The position numbers and the translations under genes were made by a program. A stretch of 39,693 nt of DNA from Verrucomicrobiota bacterium (GTDB taxonomy: Bacteria > Verrucomicrobiota > Lentisphaeria > JABSQK01 > JAJFLO01), in contig JAJFLQ010000072.1 in NCBI GenBank assembly GCA_021772615.1, forward strand, positions 1 to 39,693, written 5' to 3'. Below the pieces are notes generated by a model, which was given only the letters and a program-made list of their open reading frames with translations, was not told the DNA's origin and made no database searches. Positions 27,315 to 35,133 of this stretch are shown here, piece by piece. Every line of letters starts with the position of its first letter. The first letter of the stretch is position 1.

Positions 27315-29630
27315 TCAAAATACCATCTTGCCCTCGAAGTAGTACGTGCGTTCCGGAAACGGATGCGCCATCCAGTATTCCTCACTGAAGATATTGTCGA
27401 CGCCAAACGCGACTTCGAACCCGGATTCAAACTGATAGCTGGTCTTGAAATCCCAGACCAGGAAATCGCTGATACCGCCAAACGAGTCCTGGTGGGTGTC
27501 TTCATTGCTCAGCAGATTATGGGCATCGGTCGCGTAGCGCATACCAACCGAGGTGTCCCACGCATCGGTGACGTGATAGGTTGTCAGCATACCGATACGG
27601 GTATCGGGCACGCGCGGAATCTCATTGCCTTCAAACGCCGGGTTCAGGTCGTATTGTTCGATTTCCGTGTCATTGAAACTAACATTGAAGTTCATATCCA
27701 GATTCTCGGTGAAAAACGATTCCTTGATCACACTGAATTCGACGCCCTGGGTCGTGACTTCGTCGATGTTGACGAAAAACGCCGTACTCTGAAACTCCGG
27801 CGGCGTGGCCAGATTGTTGAAGAACCGGACGCTGTCACGCCAAATCGTATCTTTTTCGTCGTTATGAAAATAGGCCACGCGAACCGCGCCCTTTTCAATC
27901 GCGCGCTCAACAATAATCTGCTTTGCGAATACCTTTTCCGGTTCCAGTTGCGGATTGGTGACAAGCTGGCTGCGCAGGTCGACGTCACCGGAAAAAATCT
28001 CCGTTATCACCGGATACCGAACGGCATGTGCGAGCGCAAGTCGTACATCCCAAACCTCGTTGGGCTCGTATAGCAACGAAAATTTCGGAGAGATATCGGA
28101 CTCATCGCGATCGGGATGGATATTGTTGTTGTCGTGTCCGTCCCGCGCCTCCCACCATTCCTGACGCACGCCGGCTGTTACCGTAAATTGTTCGTGAAAC
28201 TGCCAGTCGACCTGAGCGAACAGCGCGTGCAGGTCCGTCTTGCCTGCATCGTCGTTGCGAAGGCCTTCGTCTTTCACCCCGGCGCGCCAATTCGATGAGT
28301 TCCATTCCTTGATGTCATAGCGGTACTGTTGCAGTTGATATCCGAAAGCGAGCCCCACATCCTCGTTGCCCAACAGGGCTTCCGTACCAACCTTCGCATC
28401 GAACGTTTGCCAGTAGGTGTCGCCAAATTCCTGTACGCGACCAGCCGAATCTTCAATCGGATTCTCGTCCGAACGTCGACGTTCGTCCTTGATTACATCA
28501 TACATCGTGTAGACCGTTTGAAAGTCCCAGTCGTCAAACAGCTCTCCTTCGAGCGTGAAGCCGAGCAGCAGGTCCTGCCGTTCCCTTACAGACCGTCCAA
28601 AGAGATTTTGAGGAATGCTAAATTCGAAACCGCCGTAAACGAGATTCGACCCCTCGTATACAGGACTGCCGTTGGCGTCATACACGAAGCTCGCCAGATG
28701 CTCGTCAACGTCGGTCGTTTCCCAATAGCCGAGGGTGAGTTGTGCACGAATGGTTTCCGTAATGTCGTAAGCCAGCTTCAATTTCCAAAGATCCTGATCC
28801 GTCTCATTCCACGCCGTCGCGCCGAGGACATAACGCGTTTCGTTACGACTGTTCCGGTCGACAATGATGCCGCTGACGTTGTCCGGTGCATTTGTCGGCG
28901 TCAGTTCACCGCCTTCCCGGTCGGCAATGCTCTGGGGCTGGGCGTCACTCTCGTGGTGCTGGTAGAACCCGTAGACACTGAGTTTGCCAAACTTGTCGCC
29001 GAACGACAGGAATTGGTCGAAACCGTCAAATGTTTCGTCAACGCCGTAGCTGTCGTAGGATTGTGTAAAATACGAACTCTGTATCGTTGTCGTGCGTTGG
29101 TCGGGTTGGCGCGTGTGGATATTCACCACGCCGTTCATCGCGTTGCCACTGTAGAGCGCGGAGTACGGACCGTAGATGATTTCGGTGGATACAATCTCTT
29201 CCGGCGCCACGATCTGCCATTTGGGCGGTGCGTTGAAGCGATCCTGAATAAAGTCGCTTATGGTCACGCCGTCAACGTACACCAGGGTACGACCGTTCTG
29301 GAACGGGCTTGCCGTTCGGATCGACAAAACGCCGTTGCGGTCGCCGATGAAACGCTTACGTATGAACAGATTCGGCATGTACTTAATGGCGTCCTCCGGA
29401 TTCGTCATGTTGATCCCACGCAGTTCTTCCTGCGTAATTTTGGCCGTCACGGTCGGCGTCGTTGGCGACACCGGATTGCGTTGTGCGCGAATGGTCAATT
29501 CGTCGAATTCGAAGAAATCATGTGTAGCGCTGCTGTTGTCTTCTTCGCCCAGTTGGGCAAACGCCGACGCCGACGCAAGTATGGTCGCCAGCGCGGTATA
29601 TATACATCTTAGACAGGTGGTTCGTTTCAT
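27315..29630 (-). CDS. TonB-dependent outer-membrane receptor, ligand unknown
   Basis: This 771-residue protein has a signal peptide (ending A-S-A-F-A-Q) and a likely TonB box F-D-E-L-T-I-R-A. Its plug domain has I-T-Q-E-E-L-R-G-I-N, Y-V-D-G-V-T-I, I-I-Y-G-P-Y-S-A-L-Y-S-G-N-A-M-N-G-V-V-N-I-H-T. A long barrel ends in an aromatic F after K-M-V. Acidic residues are frequent in the loops. The ATG at 29630 has AAGGA 8 bases upstream; a longer start at 29687 is not needed. The same F-D-[DE]-x-x-I-R-A segment occurs in the copper-type receptor upstream, so both probably use the same TonB. The propeller gene follows after the repeat array. The 5' leader is rich in hairpins. The ligand cannot be named. 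Confidence 0.92.
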   Translation of the reverse strand: MKRTTCLRCIYTALATILASASAFAQLGEEDNSSATHDFFEFDELTIRAQRNPVSPTTPTVTAKITQEELRGINMTNPEDAIKYMPNLFIRKRFIGDRNGVLSIRTASPFQNGRTLVYVDGVTISDFIQDRFNAPPKWQIVAPEEIVSTEIIYGPYSALYSGNAMNGVVNIHTRQPDQRTTTIQSSYFTQSYDSYGVDETFDGFDQFLSFGDKFGKLSVYGFYQHHESDAQPQSIADREGGELTPTNAPDNVSGIIVDRNSRNETRYVLGATAWNETDQDLWKLKLAYDITETIRAQLTLGYWETTDVDEHLASFVYDANGSPVYEGSNLVYGGFEFSIPQNLFGRSVRERQDLLLGFTLEGELFDDWDFQTVYTMYDVIKDERRRSDENPIEDSAGRVQEFGDTYWQTFDAKVGTEALLGNEDVGLAFGYQLQQYRYDIKEWNSSNWRAGVKDEGLRNDDAGKTDLHALFAQVDWQFHEQFTVTAGVRQEWWEARDGHDNNNIHPDRDESDISPKFSLLYEPNEVWDVRLALAHAVRYPVITEIFSGDVDLRSQLVTNPQLEPEKVFAKQIIVERAIEKGAVRVAYFHNDEKDTIWRDSVRFFNNLATPPEFQSTAFFVNIDEVTTQGVEFSVIKESFFTENLDMNFNVSFNDTEIEQYDLNPAFEGNEIPRVPDTRIGMLTTYHVTDAWDTSVGMRYATDAHNLLSNEDTHQDSFGGISDFLVWDFKTSYQFESGFEVAFGVDNIFSEEYWMAHPFPERTYYFEGKMVF

Positions 29631-29662
29631 TTGTTTATTCCTTGTGATTGAAATGACTTCAT

Positions 29663-29806
29663 GTCGCCACAGGCGACGGATGTGCATATGCTCGGATTTC
29701 AGGAACCGCTGGCTTTCACGGCCATACCAAATTACGAGGTGGCATGACCTGCCGTGGGCAGACTTCGTCCGAGTCTGGCTCCAGAGCTATCGGTTTTCGA
29801 CTACCG
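29663..29806 (-). promoter_or_regulatory. Hairpin-rich leader of the receptor gene, candidate structured RNA
   Basis: The 378-base gap before this receptor holds a row of perfect short stems: gtcgcc/ggcgac with a 3-base loop at 29663-29677, tggc/gcca at 29710-29724, aggt/acct at 29737-29750, tgcc/ggca at 29750-29760, cagact/agtctg at 29759-29777 and cggt/accg at 29791-29806. They end about 33 bases before the start codon. No known riboswitch consensus fits. The remainder of 29631-30008 shows nothing recognisable. Confidence 0.35.
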
Positions 29807-30008
29807 GAGTTCGGAACGTACGATTTGGCGACTGTATGGAAGCCTGAGCATCACACGATTGGTAACTGTGTCGCGATTTGGCAACGGACCATTGCAGATA
29901 TGCAACGGCGATCAGTAAGATGTGTAATCTCGTGCCTGGGCCTGCGCTGTCAGTTTGCTGCAGCGGAGCCCTCCCCATAATCGCGAATGGATGGGTAGAG
30001 GACGGCGA

Positions 30009-30521
30009 TCAGAGCCGGAAAGAGCACAACGTGATGAACAGTGCTGATGTCGCCCGATACGACGGGCTTTCTTTGGCCCTGGCCGGCACGTTCATGCGAC
30101 CGGGGGATGTCCGGTTATTCTCAGGCGCTGTCTGACAGAAGTCTATTGTCACCGCGCCACGGGGCGCGATGGCCTTTAGCGGTGTCAGATTCGAGACGGT
30201 CGCTCCAGGTGCACAGCTCTGGCACGCGATCGCCGTGTCCGTGCCGTCCGCTGTGTCCGACGGACTTGCAGCGATCGGGATCGTCGGGCAACAGCAGCAA
30301 CTTGACGTGTCGTCGACGCAACATGTCATGACCGGCGCGGCCGCGGCGGATTGCGACATTGTGCATCCCGCCTGGGTGTACGGCGCAATCGGCGACACGG
30401 TTAGTGCTGGCATCTCGTGAGACGCGATAGCGACGCCGGGTGCAAGTTGCATTGCGATTACACACAGTGCCAGCACTGTCCGCGCACAGCGCATCGGACG
30501 TGATTTACTTATACGAATCAT
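30009..30521 (-). CDS. Small exported Cys-rich protein, downstream of the copper-type receptor
   Basis: This 170-residue protein has a signal peptide (hydrophobic to about residue 33, ending near A-I-A-S). A Cys cluster follows: M-T-C-C-V-D-D, then S-S-C-C-C-C-P, and later C-Q-S-C and F-C-Q. It ends in I-T-L-C-S-F-R-L. Runs of adjacent Cys suit binding of soft metals such as Cu(I). It starts 9 bases after the receptor stop, so the two are co-transcribed. A second protein of the same layout is encoded upstream of the receptor (33127-33660). I know of no characterised family for it; DUF2946-like proteins near copper receptors may be functional counterparts. The ATG at 30521 has GGTGAAG upstream; an ATG ten residues later is possible. 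Confidence 0.75.
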   Translation of the reverse strand: MIRISKSRPMRCARTVLALCVIAMQLAPGVAIASHEMPALTVSPIAPYTQAGCTMSQSAAAAPVMTCCVDDTSSCCCCPTIPIAASPSDTADGTDTAIACQSCAPGATVSNLTPLKAIAPRGAVTIDFCQTAPENNRTSPGRMNVPARAKESPSYRATSALFITLCSFRL

Positions 30522-30530
30522 AGCTGTTCT

Positions 30531-32693
30531 TCACCAACTTACGTTCAATGCCAGGTAGAAACTCCGGCCTGTACCCGGCAGCTTCTCGCCGCGCGCGACA
30601 TCCGGGTTATCGATCACACGGTTTACGCCGGCAAGATGGTCGGTGTATTTCTTGTCGAACACATTCTCGACACCGCCGGAGAGGGCCACGTGTTCGGTGA
30701 ACTTATACTGACCACGCAGGTTCATGATACCGTACCCACTGGTTTTCCGTTCACTGTTTGTATTCGACACGTCATTCTGTTTCAGGTAGAACACCCCCTC
30801 GACCGCCGCGAACCACGACTCCTGCTGATGTGTCAGAGACAACACCGTGTTTATGGGCGCGATACGGTAAAGATCGTCACTCACGTCGTCACGTCTACCC
30901 TGCACCCAGCTGAGAACACCATCCGTGCGCCAGTGATCGCTTAGACTGCAACCTGCTTCCAGGTCGGCGCCAAAAAATATTGCATCGACTTCGCTGTACT
31001 GAAGCGGTGTCTGATCGCCATTCGCCATGCTAATTGCGGTCGCCGGGCCGATTATTGCCGTTTCGTGAACCGGAAGTCCCTGGATATAGTCGTGCACATC
31101 TCGATAGAACGCCCGTGGCCGAAAATAGATTACTTCAGTAGTGACGTTTACACCAAACTCAATCTCATGTGCGATCTCCGGATCTAGTTCCGGGTCACCG
31201 ATATAGTTGTTTCCATCGGATAACCCGCCGTTGATTTCAAGGGGAATCCACAAGTAGCGTTCGAGGAAATTCGGCGAGCGGGTTTTGCGGCCGACACCGA
31301 ATTCGAGTGCCACCGTCTCCGAGACATCCACGTTCAGTTTGAATACCGCGTCGATGTTGTGGTCGGTCTGATCGCGATCCGCGGAATTAAAACGGTTGCG
31401 TAATGCCATTACGTTTGGCACGGCACCGCCCGGAAGATACGGGTTTCGAGCCGACACAGCGTCGGCATCTGAATCAACCCGCGTGTAGCGAAGACCGAAT
31501 TCAAAGTCGAGCATGTCGCCTACAGGCATGAAGTATTCCCCGTAGACGCCGACACGGTCGCGCTCAGCGTTGTTGATATTTTCAATCCGGAACACGTTGT
31601 TGTCGGGATCGAATATCGTCGCGTTGTGATCGGCGAAATCGGCATCTGTGCCGACGTTCACGTATCCGTCGCCGGCGGCAATCGTTGTCTTCAGGGTATA
31701 TCCGACCGCATCGCTCTCCGCAATGATGAAGCGACGGTTTGTATCACCGTTGGCAGCCAGCGGCGGCGCTGCCGGCGGTGTCGTCCGGAGCGAGAAGTTA
31801 TTCATTCCGTGCTCGATATCTGAATAGTAGACCGTTCCTGACACGCCTACATCGCCCCAGCTGAACGCGTAGTCGGTATTCAGCAAGTCACCGTCGAAAT
31901 ACCAAATATCCATGGGCAGTGCCGGTGTGCCGGCCCGCTCGGTTTCTACGCGCGAATAGTCAAACCCCAATTCGCTGCTATCGGTGCGAAGCGCATACCC
32001 GAGTTTGAGGTTTTTGCGCTCATGGACGGTGGGGGCAATCACACGCTCTCCGTCAAATTGAAGATCATCGCCATCCTCCCTGCTGCCGTTGAAAAAGAAC
32101 TTATGCTGTTCCGTCGCCAATACGCCAAGAATGCCATATGCTGCACCGTTATTGTTGCTGTTCAGATCGCCGTTCAGTTCCCCGTGAAATTCGGGCGTAT
32201 CGCTGTCCGTGAATTCTCCCTTATTCGACTTCGCCACGATGGCGCCGCCGATGGTTTCAAAACCGGCGCTCACCGGGGCGATGCCGCGATAAATCTCGAT
32301 GGTTCTTAGCTGCAGCCGGGGCGCATAGCTTAGCGGCGGGTCCATGGAGTTTGGCCCGGCCGATGTGATGGGGATGCCGTCTACTGTCTGCGTAAGCCGA
32401 TGTCCGAACATGCCGCGATACTGTGCCAGGCTTGTCAGGGGGCCATTGCTGTTCATATTTGCGCCGGGTACACGGCGGAGGAGCTGAGTGGTGTCCGCCG
32501 GCATGCCGTGGTACCCCTCGGTGACGTGGACTTTGAAGCGCTTCGCATCGTCCTCGCTCTCAGCGCGGATGATGATGTCGTCGAAATAAACGGTGTCCAT
32601 GCCGCCACCCTCGGTCATGCCGCCAGACTGTGCGAGAGCCGCTGCTGCAGCCAGGAAAAGTGATGATATGGCAATTCGAATTTGTGTTTTCAA
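30531..32693 (-). CDS. TonB-dependent receptor of the OprC/NosA (copper) type
   Basis: This 720-residue protein has a signal peptide (ending A-A-L-A-Q), a Met-containing N-terminus, a likely TonB box F-D-D-I-I-I-R-A and a plug domain. The plug has L-L-R-R-V-P-G-A-N, L-A-Q-Y-R-G-M-F-G and S-M-D-P-P-L-S-Y-A-P, and I-Y-R-G-I-A-P-V-S-A-G-F-E-T-I-G-G. The barrel ends with Y-T-D-H-L-A-G-V-N-R-V, G-E-K-L-P-G-T-G-R-S-F-Y-L and a final W. These plug and C-terminal motifs recall the copper receptors OprC and NosA, which import or sense copper at the outer membrane. The start is a TTG with GGAGG 5 bases upstream. Cys-rich exported proteins are encoded on both sides and a multicopper oxidase further upstream, supporting copper as ligand. 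Confidence 0.85.
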   Translation of the reverse strand: MKTQIRIAISSLFLAAAAALAQSGGMTEGGGMDTVYFDDIIIRAESEDDAKRFKVHVTEGYHGMPADTTQLLRRVPGANMNSNGPLTSLAQYRGMFGHRLTQTVDGIPITSAGPNSMDPPLSYAPRLQLRTIEIYRGIAPVSAGFETIGGAIVAKSNKGEFTDSDTPEFHGELNGDLNSNNNGAAYGILGVLATEQHKFFFNGSREDGDDLQFDGERVIAPTVHERKNLKLGYALRTDSSELGFDYSRVETERAGTPALPMDIWYFDGDLLNTDYAFSWGDVGVSGTVYYSDIEHGMNNFSLRTTPPAAPPLAANGDTNRRFIIAESDAVGYTLKTTIAAGDGYVNVGTDADFADHNATIFDPDNNVFRIENINNAERDRVGVYGEYFMPVGDMLDFEFGLRYTRVDSDADAVSARNPYLPGGAVPNVMALRNRFNSADRDQTDHNIDAVFKLNVDVSETVALEFGVGRKTRSPNFLERYLWIPLEINGGLSDGNNYIGDPELDPEIAHEIEFGVNVTTEVIYFRPRAFYRDVHDYIQGLPVHETAIIGPATAISMANGDQTPLQYSEVDAIFFGADLEAGCSLSDHWRTDGVLSWVQGRRDDVSDDLYRIAPINTVLSLTHQQESWFAAVEGVFYLKQNDVSNTNSERKTSGYGIMNLRGQYKFTEHVALSGGVENVFDKKYTDHLAGVNRVIDNPDVARGEKLPGTGRSFYLALNVSW

Positions 32694-33126
32694 AGGAGCC
32701 TCCCGATTTCTTAAATACCTGATTTGAAGCCCACTGATGGGGGCATTCCCCGCTGCGTGTGCGGGGACGTCTCAGGTGGAATTGGGTCAATGTGTTGAGC
32801 TAGTCGATGCCACAGCGCGTAGAGTCTGTCTGTTCGTGGCATCAATGAATGTGTAAACCACATTGACTGGATTTCGAGTGATGGTGGTGTGCCTGCCTGG
32901 ACCCGTCCGAACAAAGGATTCGTGCGTTGGACGAGATTGCCGGTGCGTGCAAATCGCGAAAGCGATGATGCAGGATGGACACACGTGCAACAGACAATTA
33001 GAGCAATTATTCCGTCCGTGTCGTGACTGCATGGGACGGAGCAGGGCTGTTTGCCCAGCGTCCGATATCACGGCAGATGAGGATCTACTTGAACGGGTAA
33101 ATTGGCCTGTTGCAGAAGAGGCGGTA
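32694..33126. promoter_or_regulatory. Leader/intergenic region of the copper-type receptor with an inverted-repeat operator candidate
   Basis: This 433-base gap holds a perfect inverted repeat AATGTG-N5-CACATT at 32848-32864, about 155 bases before the receptor start, which could be a regulator site. A GC-rich hairpin at 32747-32767 (tccccgc/gcgggga) also lies here. A plus-strand frame across 32863-33339 has no binding site and overlaps the Cys-rich gene, so I do not accept it as a gene. Confidence 0.4.
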
Positions 33127-33660
33127 TCAGAATCGGAGGGAAGAGAGTGCCAGAGGGAGTGGAACCGTCGGTTTGATGACGGACACGGTTACGCCAATCG
33201 GCGCATTGAGATAGCCGTCTTTGTGAGCACGGCCGATGTACACCGGTGTCAGGCCTGTATGTTGGTTGTGGTGACGGGTTCGCTTCGTTCGCGATGTCGT
33301 TACGGCCGGTGCGCTAAATGCCGCAGCGATCGCGTCTGAAACCGGGCCACACGGCTTGGCTCGGACATCGATCGACGCATCAGATACAATCAAGCGCGGA
33401 ATGCCCGGTCGTGGCGTCGGGGTGCAGCAACAACTCTCGGCGCTGGCATCCATTGGACAGGACGCCGTGTCCGACGCGGACACGGCTACCTGATCGACCG
33501 GTTTTGGTGCTGCACAACAGCGCATCGTCGCCGCAGGCACATCAGCGCTCTCATCTGCGGAGCAGCCGTCGAGTTCCGCAGGCGAACTCGCTGCGAATAC
33601 GGAAAAAACCCACAGAAACGCAAGGGATGACGTGACTGACCTGAAACCAACATTTGGCAT
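33127..33660 (-). CDS. Small exported Cys-rich protein, upstream of the copper-type receptor
   Basis: This 177-residue protein has a signal peptide (ending near A-A-S-S-P-A) and a Cys-rich middle: D-G-C-S, M-R-C-C-A-A-P, S-C-P-M-D, then E-S-C-C-C-T-P-T-P-R-P. A Pro-bounded segment and a His cluster H-H-N-Q-H follow, and the end is L-A-L-S-S-L-R-F. The order signal peptide, C-C, C-C-C, Pro-rich, short C-terminal L-x-S-[FL]-R matches the protein at 30009-30521, so the two appear to be distant paralogs flanking the receptor gene. I chose the ATG at 33660, with GGAG 10 bases upstream. A good promoter lies at 33717-33745. A role in binding copper or another soft metal in the envelope is inferred from composition and context. 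Confidence 0.75.
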   Translation of the reverse strand: MPNVGFRSVTSSLAFLWVFSVFAASSPAELDGCSADESADVPAATMRCCAAPKPVDQVAVSASDTASCPMDASAESCCCTPTPRPGIPRLIVSDASIDVRAKPCGPVSDAIAAAFSAPAVTTSRTKRTRHHNQHTGLTPVYIGRAHKDGYLNAPIGVTVSVIKPTVPLPLALSSLRF

Positions 33661-33716
33661 CGTGTTCAAGCTCCGAAAGGGCGGAATGATAAGACGATTT
33701 GCTCAACTGGTCTGCT

Positions 33717-33745
33717 ATAGTAATTGGCTGAGAATCCTGTGTCAA
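33717..33745 (-). promoter_or_regulatory. Sigma-70-like promoter for the Cys-rich gene
   Basis: On the minus strand a perfect TTGACA (33745-33740) is followed after exactly 17 bases by TACTAT (33722-33717). The predicted transcript starts near 33710, about 50 bases before the ATG at 33660. This separates the Cys-rich/receptor genes from the multicopper oxidase transcript. Confidence 0.6.
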
Positions 33746-33843
33746 CCAGCGAATGGAAAAAATATCAGTGTCACGCGCGTCGAGATCGTTGGTGCGGAAA
33801 AAACCGATTCGATTTGCCTGGCCCTGTGCTCCGAGTCGTTCAC

Positions 33844-35115
33844 TTACTCCGGTGTTGGCACCTCTTCGGCCACGGTCCCGGGTGGATGCTCATACCAACC
33901 GGTTACCGCGTCGTAATCCGTAATGGTATCTCTGACCTTGAGAACGGTAAACATACCGCCCATGTTGATTCTGGCGAATGGGCCTACGCCAGCCATCATT
34001 GGCGGCGTATTTTTTGGCGCCGGCATGTGTTCGGCGTGCTCCCCCATTTCATGCATACCGCTGGTACCCATCGCCATATAGCCAGGTATCATCTTGCTCA
34101 TTTTTTGCTCGACGGCATCCTGATCGACGCCGATAACGTTGGGCAGGTTGTGCTCCATAGCATTCATTGCGTGGTGCGTCTTGTGGCAATGGAAGGGCCA
34201 ATCACCAGAATATTCCGGAACGAATTCGATGACTTTGGCCGTTCCCGGCGGAACATTGACGGTTGTTGTGGGATGCTGGGCGTTCTCTGCGATCTGGCCA
34301 CCTTCTGTCGCAGTGACCAGGAAAGAGACACCGTGGATGTGAATCGGATGGCTTTCCATACTGATGTTGGCAAATCGGACGCGGACGCGATCACCCTTCT
34401 GAGCGATTACAGGGCTGGTCCCAGGATAAATGCGGCTGTTAAATGTAAAATAATTGAAATCGAACATGGCATTTGGATTGGGCTTACTGGTTCCGGGAGG
34501 GATTTGCCACATGTGCAGGAAAATGCAGTAGTCACGGTCGATCTTCTTCGGCTCGCCATCTTTGGGATGAATAATAAAGAAGCCTTCCATTCCCATGGCA
34601 ATCTGAACGGATTCGTCGGCATGAGGATGATAGAAGAACGTTCCGTGCTGCACCAAATCGAACTCGTAGGCAAAGGTTTGCCCTGGTTGGATATAACTCT
34701 GGGTGAGGCCGCCGACACCATCCATTCCATTCGGGAGAAACAGCCCGTGCCAATGAACCGCATGCGGCGCCGGTAAGCGATTGGTGACGAGAATCCTTAC
34801 GCGATCACCTTCCACTGCTTCGATAGTGGGGCCAGGGGTTGTGCCGTTATACCCCCAGCAATCAAAGACGTAGCCGGGAGCAAATTCCCGTTTCACTTTC
34901 TCGGCGATAAGATGAAATTCTTTTACACCGTCAACCATCTTGTAAGGAAGAGACCCTACGTCCGGCGTAATCACTGGATTGTAGGACGGTGCTGCGTGTG
35001 AGGATGGCGTGACTGTAAGCAGTGCACTCAACCAAAACGGCAACAGCGCGGCGCAGTACGAACCACGCATTCGATCAATCTTCAACTTCTTCATAAGCAA
35101 TCTCGCTTTTTCCAT
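33844..35115 (-). CDS. Two-domain multicopper oxidase with a Met-rich tail
   Basis: This 423-residue exported protein has all copper-binding motifs of a multicopper oxidase: H-W-H-G at 121-124, H-P-H at 163-165, H-P-I-H-I-H-G at 256-262, and H-C-H-x3-H-x4-M at 309-320 with Met as type 1 axial ligand. Only about 130 residues separate the first and third motif, so the middle domain of CueO/CopA is missing. It is a two-domain enzyme, which would need to form trimers to complete its trinuclear sites. The tail (~339-388) is rich in Met and His, fitting Cu(I) capture. It would oxidise Cu(I) or phenols in the periplasm. The ATG at 35115 (GGA upstream) or at 35094 is possible. It follows the TolC-like gene by 18 bases. 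Confidence 0.92.
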   Translation of the reverse strand: MEKARLLMKKLKIDRMRGSYCAALLPFWLSALLTVTPSSHAAPSYNPVITPDVGSLPYKMVDGVKEFHLIAEKVKREFAPGYVFDCWGYNGTTPGPTIEAVEGDRVRILVTNRLPAPHAVHWHGLFLPNGMDGVGGLTQSYIQPGQTFAYEFDLVQHGTFFYHPHADESVQIAMGMEGFFIIHPKDGEPKKIDRDYCIFLHMWQIPPGTSKPNPNAMFDFNYFTFNSRIYPGTSPVIAQKGDRVRVRFANISMESHPIHIHGVSFLVTATEGGQIAENAQHPTTTVNVPPGTAKVIEFVPEYSGDWPFHCHKTHHAMNAMEHNLPNVIGVDQDAVEQKMSKMIPGYMAMGTSGMHEMGEHAEHMPAPKNTPPMMAGVGPFARINMGGMFTVLKVRDTITDYDAVTGWYEHPPGTVAEEVPTPE

Positions 35116-35133
35116 GAATTTTTCCGGCTCGAC

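Noticed and set aside
28329..29612. Long plus-strand open frame (427 codons) opposite the receptor gene
   Set aside because: It is fully antisense to a clear TonB receptor, has no binding site and shows no family features; it is a mirror of the receptor codon use.
29631..30008. Cobalamin riboswitch before the receptor gene
   Set aside because: The conserved cobalamin elements (GCCACTG-like box and AGxCxGGAxACC segment) are not found on either strand, despite the hairpins.
32747..32767. Hairpin resembling a type I-E CRISPR repeat (tccccgc...gcgggga)
   Set aside because: Only one copy is present, the loop is longer than in type I-E repeats, no spaced second unit follows and no cas gene is in the window.
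32863..33339. Plus-strand open frame of 158 codons overlapping the Cys-rich gene
   Set aside because: It lacks a ribosome binding site and overlaps a minus-strand gene that has a signal peptide, binding site and promoter.
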